In this document: positions 13,489 through 18,776 of the stretch, piece by piece
How positions within the stretch are numbered: position 1 is the stretch's first letter
Layout: the number at the start of each line of letters is the position of its first letter
DNA from: DATEVL01 sp964448245
GTDB lineage: Bacteria; Chloroflexota; Anaerolineae; Anaerolineales; E44-bin32
NCBI GenBank assembly: GCA_964448245.1
Contig: CAYUWF010000042.1
Location: 1 to 18,776, forward strand
Reading direction: 5' to 3'
DNA length: 18,776 nt
Position numbers and translations under genes: made by a program
The notes under the pieces: generated by a model
Seen by the model: only the letters and a program-made list of their open reading frames with translations
Database searches by the model: none
What the model was told of the DNA's origin: nothing

Positions 13489-14439
13489 TCAGCCCCAGGT
13501 GCGCACGTCGAGGCTGATCGAGGATGCGGTGACCTCGTCGACTTGGAACCTGCCATAGCGGCCAGCGTTCGTCTTGTAGCAGAACCAGTCGCCAATGGAG
13601 ATGTCGGTGAAATTGATCTTGGCCGAACTCAGGGAGGCGCCCGTGCAATCACTTTGGCTCGGGGTGCCGGACATCTCCTTGAAGGTCGCCCCGTTCTTGG
13701 GCGTGAGATAGCGTTCGACCGGGGAAACGGCTTCATACCACAAGTCCTCGTTGGGGGTTCCCGGCGAGGTGATTTGATCGAGATCGAAAGTGAAGGAACT
13801 GTTCACGGTGAGCGAACCCGTCTTGTAGACACCCACGGTCGGCGCAGGGGTCGGGCCGACGACAATCTGGAGGTAGAACAGTGTCCCGAAGATGACGTCC
13901 TTGTCGTTGCGCATACGGTAGTTGCCGCGATACGTGCCGTTGGTCGACGGCGCGCTCAGGCTGACGGAGATGTCGACGGAGCTGTTGGGCGGGACGGGGC
14001 CGGCCAGCGGCACCGCCGCCAGCCCGCCCATGGCATTGCCGTCGACGAAGACGGCATCGTAGGCGGTGGTCCATGTGCAGCTGCCGCTGTTGCGCAGGCG
14101 CCAGGTCTTGGTGAAGTTCTGGCCGGCTGCCATGTTGGTATTGTCCGGAACGGTGACGTCGGAGACATATTGCGAATTGTCGCTGCAGCCCAAGGTGGCC
14201 GTCGGCGGCGGCGGCGGGGGTGGCGTGGGCGTGTTCGTCGCCGGCGGCGGGACGGGCGTGTTGGTCGCCAGCAGGGTGGGCGTGGCGGCGCTGAGCTGAG
14301 TCAGTTGAGCCGAAACGGTCTGGGCCGCGGCCGTGGAGGCGATTTCCTGCGGCGACGGCTGGCGCGGGAGATTGCAGGCGGCGAGCAGGACGGCCGCCAC
14401 CGGAACCATCAAACCGAAAACGAGTCGTCGGTGTGTCAT
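13489..14439 (-). CDS. Lipoprotein with an NBR1-type Ig-like domain
   Basis: A 316-residue exported protein. The signal peptide ends in a clear lipobox, VLLAAC, with the lipid-attachment cysteine at 22. Residues 50-82 are a Thr/Pro/Ala linker. Residues 90-194 match the Ig-like domain first named in eukaryotic NBR1 (NFTKTWRLRNSGSCTWTTAYDAVFVDG, VDISVSLSAPSTNGTYRGNYRMRN). This domain recurs in extracellular Chloroflexota proteins and is presumed to bind proteins or glycans. The C-terminal part (205-316) is not recognised; it has Cys265 and Cys287, which might pair. The ATG at 14439 has GGAGAAG seven bases upstream, a good Shine-Dalgarno sequence, and a strong promoter precedes it. It is anchored outside the cytoplasmic membrane; ligand unknown. 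Confidence 0.85.
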   Translation of the reverse strand: MTHRRLVFGLMVPVAAVLLAACNLPRQPSPQEIASTAAAQTVSAQLTQLSAATPTLLATNTPVPPPATNTPTPPPPPPPTATLGCSDNSQYVSDVTVPDNTNMAAGQNFTKTWRLRNSGSCTWTTAYDAVFVDGNAMGGLAAVPLAGPVPPNSSVDISVSLSAPSTNGTYRGNYRMRNDKDVIFGTLFYLQIVVGPTPAPTVGVYKTGSLTVNSSFTFDLDQITSPGTPNEDLWYEAVSPVERYLTPKNGATFKEMSGTPSQSDCTGASLSSAKINFTDISIGDWFCYKTNAGRYGRFQVDEVTASSISLDVRTWG

Positions 14440-14501
14440 CGTTCTTCTCCATCCATGCGCCCGCGCGAAGCGACGTGGCCGGTGAGGGCGCGTGAGTGGC
14501 G

Positions 14502-14531
14502 ATGCTACCGCCGGAAGGCGGAACCTGTCAA
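14502..14531 (-). promoter_or_regulatory. Promoter of the lipoprotein gene with an internal palindrome
   Basis: A perfect TTGACA (-35, 14531-14526) is followed by an 18-nt spacer and TAGCAT (-10, 14507-14502). The spacer contains CCGCC-TTCC-GGCGG, a perfect 5-bp inverted repeat (14508-14521), placed where a repressor would block polymerase. The same hairpin could instead act as a weak end signal for miaB, but no U-run follows. It lies 11 nt beyond the miaB stop. Confidence 0.6.
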
Positions 14532-14542
14532 GCGGGCAGGCG

Positions 14543-15934
14543 TCAGGTGGCGACGGGAAGCTCGAGCACGTCCGCAGGCACGAGGGGACCGCCCACCAAG
14601 CTCCACGGGCCGGCCCACTCGACGCGCACGGGGACGAGGCGGCCGCGCAGATCTTCGGCCGAGTCGAGGAAGACCAGCTTGTTCGTTCTCGTTCGGCCCT
14701 TCCACCGCTCGCGGGCAGGCGGCCCCCCTTCGGGTGCCCCCTGGCGGGCGGCGGGGTGCCGCGTTTCGACCAGGACCTCGACCGTCCGGCCCACGAGGCG
14801 GGCGTTGATTTCGGCTGCCACCTGGCTCTGGAGCTCCTCCAGGGCGCGGAAGCGGCGGCCCTTTTCCGCCTCGGGGACGTCGTCGGCCATGCGCCGGGCG
14901 GCCACCGTCCCGGGGCGGGACGAGTAGCGCGCCAGGTGCGCCACATCGAGACGCAGCTCGGCCAACAGATCGTAGGTCGCCTGGAACTGGCGTTCGTCTT
15001 CGCCCGGGAAGCCGACGATGATGTCGGTGGCGATGGAGGCGTGCGGCAGACGCCGGCGGATGCGGTCGATCAAGCGGCGGTAGTCGTCGCGGCTGTAGCC
15101 GCGGCGCATGCGCTGCAGGATCTCGTCGTCGCCGGCCTGGACCGGGACCTCGATGTGCTCGCATACCTTGGGGAGCTCGGCCACCGTCTCCAGCAGCCGA
15201 TCCGACATCCAGTTGGGATGCGAGGTCAGGAAGCGGATCCGGTCGAGACCATCCACGTCGTGAACGACGCGCAAGAGCTGGCTGAGGTCGGGGCCGTCGG
15301 GGACGTCGGCGCCGTAGCGATCGACGATCTGCCCCAGCAGCGTGACTTCGCGCACGCCCTGGCGGACAAGGGAGCGCACTTCGGCGGCGATTTCGCCGAT
15401 CGAGCGACTGCGTTCCGGCCCGCGCCGGAAGGGGATGATGCAGAAAGTGCAGGCGTGCGAGCAGCCGTAGACCACCGGAACGTGGGCCGCGACGAGACCG
15501 CCGCGCGCCTCGAGCGGCAGCAGCAGATCGCCGTCCATCGCCGCGAAACGGGCGGCGACTTCCTGCTCGTCGAGCTGTCGGCCGTCGCGGCGAAGCAGAT
15601 GCTCCACCAGCGGGGCGGGGTCGGAGGGCGGCGAAAACACATCGACGTACGGGAAGGTCTGTCGCAGGGCGCCGTTGCCCTTGACCCCCACCAGGCACCC
15701 CATCAAGTTGATGACGACTTCGGGACGCCGGTCCTTCAGGGGGCGCAGAGAGGTCAGCCGGCCGTAGGCCCGGTCCTCGGCGCTCTGTCGCACGACGCAG
15801 GTATTGAGGACGATGACATCGGCCTCCTCGGCGCGCTTGACGGCCCGGTAGCCGAGACGTTCGAGCGACGACGCCACCCGCTGCGAGTCGGCGACGTTCA
15901 TCTGGCAGCCTTCGGTCCATACGTGGTATTTCAT
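14543..15934 (-). CDS. miaB: tRNA-2-methylthio-N6-dimethylallyladenosine synthase MiaB
   Basis: Radical-SAM methylthiotransferase that adds a methylthio group to i6A37 of tRNAs. The N-terminal UPF0004 domain carries the auxiliary cluster cysteines C10 (TEGCQMN), C46 (LNTCVVR) and C80 (LMGC). The radical-SAM motif is C158-C162-C165 (CSHACTFC). The C-terminal TRAM domain contains GRTRTNKLVFLD, characteristic of MiaB as opposed to MtaB or RimO, preceded by a short Pro/Gly/Arg-rich insertion. The ATG at 15934 (MKYHVWTEGCQMN) is preferred over an in-frame upstream start, since that extension would contain the promoter. It has 463 residues, a normal length. It diverges from the esterase gene across 47 bp. 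Confidence 0.94.
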   Translation of the reverse strand: MKYHVWTEGCQMNVADSQRVASSLERLGYRAVKRAEEADVIVLNTCVVRQSAEDRAYGRLTSLRPLKDRRPEVVINLMGCLVGVKGNGALRQTFPYVDVFSPPSDPAPLVEHLLRRDGRQLDEQEVAARFAAMDGDLLLPLEARGGLVAAHVPVVYGCSHACTFCIIPFRRGPERSRSIGEIAAEVRSLVRQGVREVTLLGQIVDRYGADVPDGPDLSQLLRVVHDVDGLDRIRFLTSHPNWMSDRLLETVAELPKVCEHIEVPVQAGDDEILQRMRRGYSRDDYRRLIDRIRRRLPHASIATDIIVGFPGEDERQFQATYDLLAELRLDVAHLARYSSRPGTVAARRMADDVPEAEKGRRFRALEELQSQVAAEINARLVGRTVEVLVETRHPAARQGAPEGGPPARERWKGRTRTNKLVFLDSAEDLRGRLVPVRVEWAGPWSLVGGPLVPADVLELPVAT

Positions 15935-15941
15935 GTCAGGC

Positions 15942-15975
15942 GGATTATACCCGCCGGGCAGGTGGGGTATCATCC
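15942..15975. promoter_or_regulatory. Divergent dyad promoter of miaB and the esterase gene
   Basis: GGATTATACC (15942-15951) and GGTATCATCC (15966-15975) form a 10-bp inverted repeat (9 of 10) with a 14-bp spacer. The left arm carries TATAAT on the minus strand (15949-15944) for miaB; the right arm carries TATCAT on the plus strand (15968-15973) for the esterase. Each -10 ends 8-9 nt before its ATG, predicting 2-3 nt leaders. The -10 of each gene falls at about the -35 position of the other. Confidence 0.65.
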
Positions 15976-15981
15976 CGCGGC

Positions 15982-16911
15982 ATGAACGGAACTACCGCAC
16001 GCAGCAGGTGGGCGCGAGTCGCCGTGGCGCGCAGGCAGCGGGCGGCGGTAACGGCGGCCGCTCTGCTTCTGGTGGGATGTCTCCGTCTCCCGGCGGGCTC
16101 CACGGCCGATCCATCGCCGGCGCCCGTGAGGGCTTCGCCGACGCCCTTCCCGACGTCGCCGGCCGCCAGCCCCTCGCCGACCCCGGCCTGCCGCCAAGCC
16201 GGGACCTGGATCGATTTCCAGTACGCCGGGGCGGCGGTCGCCGGAGACGTGCCGGCCCGTATCTATCTTCCCCCCTGCTACGACAATAACTTGCAGAGGT
16301 ATCCCGTCGCCTACTTTCTGCACGGCAAGCCCTATACCGAGGCCCAGTGGACGCAACTCGGCCTGCCCGAGCTGGTCGATGACTCGGTGGGGAGCGGCGC
16401 GCTGCCGCCGATGATCCTGGTCCTGGCGCGGCAGCCCGAGCCGCTTTTTAGCAACAGCGACGGGGGCGAAGGCTCCTACGAGACCGAGTTCATCGAAGGG
16501 CTGGTGGCCGCGGTGGATCGTGGGTTCCGGACGGAGACCGAAGCCGAAGACCGGGCCGTCGTCGGCATTTCGCGCGGCGGCGTATGGGCGCTCGAGATCG
16601 CCTTGCGCCACCCGGATCAGATCGGCGCGGTGGCGGCGCTCAGCCCGGCGCTGGCGGTCAACTACGCGCGCCAGGCCTACGATCCGCTGCATCTCGCCGC
16701 CGCGGCCCCCGCGCTGCCAAAGCGATTCCTACTGGCGGCCGGGGCCAGCGATTGGGCGCGCCAGGCCACCGAAGACCTCGCCGAGACGATTGGGCTGCGC
16801 GGTGCCTCGCCGGAGCTCGTGGTTGTCCCGGGAGATCACTCCGATCCCACGTGGGAGAGACTGATGCCGGCCGTGATCGACTTCCTGGCTCGAGCGCTGG
16901 CGCCGTCGTGA
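15982..16911 (+). CDS. Lipoprotein esterase of the alpha/beta-hydrolase (esterase D-like) family
   Basis: A 309-residue exported hydrolase. The signal sequence ends in LLLVGC with the lipidation site at C33, followed by a Ser/Pro/Thr/Ala linker (40-70). The catalytic part resembles the putative-esterase family (PF00756): RIYLPPCYDNNLQRYPVAYFLHG, nucleophile S197 in GISRGG, likely acid D257 (AAGASDW) and H286 (VPGDHSDPTW). The pattern is like iron-siderophore esterases and antigen-85-type proteins, but the substrate cannot be told from sequence. No Shine-Dalgarno sequence precedes the ATG; the -10 box ends eight bases before it. The downstream LysM gene follows after 65 nt with its own -10 box. 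Confidence 0.87.
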   Translation: MNGTTARSRWARVAVARRQRAAVTAAALLLVGCLRLPAGSTADPSPAPVRASPTPFPTSPAASPSPTPACRQAGTWIDFQYAGAAVAGDVPARIYLPPCYDNNLQRYPVAYFLHGKPYTEAQWTQLGLPELVDDSVGSGALPPMILVLARQPEPLFSNSDGGEGSYETEFIEGLVAAVDRGFRTETEAEDRAVVGISRGGVWALEIALRHPDQIGAVAALSPALAVNYARQAYDPLHLAAAAPALPKRFLLAAGASDWARQATEDLAETIGLRGASPELVVVPGDHSDPTWERLMPAVIDFLARALAPS

Positions 16912-16944
16912 GCGGCGCTCCGGAGGACGCTCGGATTTCGAGGT

Positions 16945-16950
16945 TACAAT
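16945..16950 (+). promoter_or_regulatory. -10 box of the LysM gene
   Basis: TACAAT at 16945-16950, with the predicted start near 16957, leaves a leader of about 20 nt that includes GAGG seven bases before the ATG. No convincing -35 is seen. Read-through from the esterase gene is also possible. Confidence 0.4.
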
Positions 16951-16976
16951 GACTCCAGGGGAGGGATGAGGCCGCC

Positions 16977-17669
16977 ATGACTGAGAGCGATCACTCAGCC
17001 TCCGACGTCATCGACGCTTACCGCAAGCGACGGGACAGAACGATTCCTCTACTGCTGGGGGGTGTGGCCGTCGTCTTGCTGGCCGTAGGCTTGTTCCTGG
17101 TCATCCTCTGGCTGACGGGCGACAGCGCGCCCGCTCTGCCGGCGCTCTTCGCCAGCCGCACGCCCACGCCGTCCATCACGCCTTCACCGACCCTCACCCT
17201 GACGCCAACGATCACTCCGACCTTGGCGCCGAGCGACCCGCCGACGCCGGCTGGGCCGATCAGCTACGTCGTCGAAGCGAACGACAACCTGACTTCGATC
17301 GCCGAGCGTTTCGGCGTCGAGGTCCTGCTGATCATGTCGGTCAATGGGCTGGCCTCGGCGGATCAGATCTTCGTCGGCCAAACGCTGCTGATCCCACCCG
17401 AGGGCTCCGAGCTCCCGACCGAGACCCCGATGCCGCTGACGCTTGTACCGGGCAGTCGGATCGGATACCTGGTGAGACCCGGCGACAACCTGGTGCTGAT
17501 CGCCTCGCGCTTCAACAGCACGGCCGAAGCCATTGCCGCGCTCAACAACATGAAGGTGACCGATACGTTGTTCGTGGGGCGGAAACTCATCGTGCCCGTG
17601 GGGATTGCCACGCCCACCATCACGGCGACGCCCAATCCTTTCACCCCAACGGTAACCCCCCTGCCGTAG
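16977..17669 (+). CDS. Membrane-anchored protein with two LysM domains
   Basis: A 230-residue protein. A charged cytoplasmic tail (1-22) precedes one transmembrane helix (about 24-46), then a Thr/Pro-rich stalk (61-94). Two LysM peptidoglycan-binding domains follow: 97-140 (SYVVEANDNLTSIAERFGV ... VGQTLLIP) and 164-207 (GYLVRPGDNLVLIASRFNS ... VGRKLIVP). A second Thr/Pro tail ends the protein. The N-in topology would place the LysM domains outside, tethering the membrane to the cell wall. No enzymatic domain is present. GAGG lies seven bases before the ATG. It is convergent with queG, with a terminator between them. Confidence 0.9.
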   Translation: MTESDHSASDVIDAYRKRRDRTIPLLLGGVAVVLLAVGLFLVILWLTGDSAPALPALFASRTPTPSITPSPTLTLTPTITPTLAPSDPPTPAGPISYVVEANDNLTSIAERFGVEVLLIMSVNGLASADQIFVGQTLLIPPEGSELPTETPMPLTLVPGSRIGYLVRPGDNLVLIASRFNSTAEAIAALNNMKVTDTLFVGRKLIVPVGIATPTITATPNPFTPTVTPLP

Positions 17670-17697
17670 CCTTCAGGTATCCGAGATCTGCACCAGC

Positions 17698-17722
17698 AAA
17701 GGGGCGGCGCCGCCGCCCCTTT
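17698..17722. terminator. Bidirectional intrinsic terminator
   Basis: A perfect 11-bp stem (AAAGGGGCGGC / GCCGCCCCTTT) with a 3-nt loop lies between the convergent LysM and queG genes. On the plus strand it is followed by TTTCTCGTTCT, a broken U-tract; the minus strand has only three U within the stem end. It is the strongest hairpin noticed in the window. Confidence 0.85.
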
Positions 17723-17762
17723 CTCGTTCTCCGGCAACCGGTCTCCGCACCGGGTCGAGGAT

Positions 17763-18776
17763 TCACACGTCGGGAGCCAGGGAAGGAGGAGGTGGGATGG
17801 ACCAAGCGACGATCCGGGCCAGCGCCTGCGCGATTTCACCCTGAACGTACTCGTCTCTTTCGCTCCGTGCGGCGAGACGCAGCGCCGCCTCGGCCGTCTC
17901 ACCGCCGATCTCCCCCAGAGCCCACGCTGCGTGTCGCCGCACCAGAGGTTCGGCGTGAGCCAGAAGAGCCTGCCGCAGCGGGCCGACGGCCTCGGCCTCC
18001 CGGCGATTGCCGAGAACGACGGCGGCGTTGCGGGCCATCCCGCGGCGCCGGGCGCGAGAGGTCGCGCTCGACTGCAATGAGATCCTGCCCTCGAGCAGCG
18101 CGCCCAGATCGGGTGAGGCCAGGTGCGGCGATGGCTCGACCTCGGGGTCTGCCGAGGGACGGGCGAAGCGGATATTCCAGGGGCAGACCTGCTGGCAGAT
18201 GTCACAGCCGAAGAGCCAGTCGCCGATCGGTGCTCTCAGTTCGATCGGGACCGCGCCGCGGTTCTCGATCGTTTGATAGGAGATACATCGAGGCGCGTCC
18301 AGCGTACGATCGGGCAGGATGCAGTCGGTCGGGCAGGCCTCCAGGCAGCGCGTGCAAGAGCCGCAATGATCGACGGCGATCGGGTCGTCCGGCTCGAGCT
18401 CTTCGCTCAGCAGGGCCTCCCCCAGTAGAAAGTACGAGCCGTGGCGCGGGTGGATCAGGCAGGTGTTCTTCCCGATCCAACCCAATCCGGCGCGCTGCGC
18501 CAGGTCGCGCTCCAGGATCGGGCCGGTGTCGGTGTAGAGACGATACGCGAAGGAGGGCCCGGCCAGCGGCCGGAGGAAGCCCATCAGCTGCTCCAGCCGC
18601 CGGAGAATCACCTCGTGGTAGTCCGCGCCGACGGCGTAGGCGGCGACGCGCGGGCCGGGCCCGGCGGCGGGCAGGGAGTGGCGCATCCCGACGACGAGGA
18701 TCGATCGGCATCCGGGCAGGATCGCTCGCGGGTCGGCGCGCCGCGACCGAGCGCGCTCCGAGGCCAGATAGTCCAT
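17763..18776 (-). CDS. queG: Epoxyqueuosine reductase QueG, N-terminus beyond the window
   Basis: Cobalamin-dependent iron-sulfur enzyme for the last step of queuosine synthesis, reducing epoxyqueuosine to queuosine in tRNA. The frame is open to the right edge. The first Met seen (MDYLASERARSRRADPR) corresponds to an internal position of known QueG proteins, so roughly 40-50 N-terminal residues are missing. Two ferredoxin-like clusters are present: CGSCTRCLEACPTDC and CDICQQVCPWN. GWIGKNTCLIHP is the usual family signature. The C-terminus has HEAT-like helices (RNAAVVLGNRRE, RRHAAWALGEIGG), as in Gram-positive QueG. It ends at TGA 17765-17763, facing the LysM gene across the terminator. Confidence 0.95.
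   Translation of the reverse strand: MDYLASERARSRRADPRAILPGCRSILVVGMRHSLPAAGPGPRVAAYAVGADYHEVILRRLEQLMGFLRPLAGPSFAYRLYTDTGPILERDLAQRAGLGWIGKNTCLIHPRHGSYFLLGEALLSEELEPDDPIAVDHCGSCTRCLEACPTDCILPDRTLDAPRCISYQTIENRGAVPIELRAPIGDWLFGCDICQQVCPWNIRFARPSADPEVEPSPHLASPDLGALLEGRISLQSSATSRARRRGMARNAAVVLGNRREAEAVGPLRQALLAHAEPLVRRHAAWALGEIGGETAEAALRLAARSERDEYVQGEIAQALARIVAWSIPPPPSLAPDV

Noticed and set aside
15935..15973. N-terminal extension of MiaB by 13 residues
   Set aside because: The added segment contains the TATAAT box and the dyad, while MKYHVWTEGCQMN fits the known MiaB N-terminus.

Overview
The window reads as a GC-rich bacterial chromosome fragment, most likely from a member of the Chloroflexota (Anaerolineae-like). 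The pointers are Thr/Pro-rich linkers in envelope proteins, a lipoprotein with an NBR1-type Ig-like domain, a protein with a Roadblock-like N-terminus and an IS200-like C-terminus, and start sites without Shine-Dalgarno sequences. The assignment rests on recognition of these traits, not on a search. A run of exactly 100 N (5414-5513) marks a scaffold gap, so this is probably a draft or metagenome assembly. No tRNA, rRNA, CRISPR array or intact insertion sequence was seen.

Left part (1-8769). Every gene is on the minus strand. In transcription order they are a large TPR protein, cdaA (diadenylate cyclase), the gap, cdaR (YbbR-repeat regulator), der (ribosome-assembly GTPase), lepB (signal peptidase I), a small YgiT-type zinc-finger protein, and a receiver-like/GAF/kinase-like protein cut by the left edge. 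CdaA and CdaR form the membrane c-di-AMP synthesis module; here it precedes der and lepB, where many Firmicutes have glmM.

Middle (8770-13488). polA encodes a complete DNA polymerase I with both nuclease domains. The intergenic region after it holds a G-quadruplex-like tract and a copy of a dispersed hairpin repeat, whose other copy ends at the assembly gap. Next is the most interesting gene, 12163-13248. It encodes a Roadblock-like N-terminus, a proline-rich linker with two LPRDW(V/I)P motifs, and a C-terminus resembling an IS200/REP-associated Y1 transposase that has lost the HUH histidines and apparently the catalytic tyrosine. It is bracketed by palindromic repeats: a 103-bp element downstream, and a half-element plus a GATC-rich block upstream.

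Right part (13489-18776). A lipoprotein gene and miaB lie on the minus strand. A lipoprotein esterase and a membrane LysM protein lie on the plus strand, diverging from miaB across a 47-bp dyad promoter. A strong bidirectional terminator separates the LysM gene from queG, which runs in from the right edge. With miaB and queG this segment holds two tRNA anticodon-loop modification genes, alongside three envelope proteins.

Several promoters place a -10 box so close to the start codon that the mRNA would be leaderless or nearly so (miaB, the esterase, possibly lepB). polA and the TPR gene share the same -10 hexamer, the same 22-nt spacing and the same 10-bp start context.
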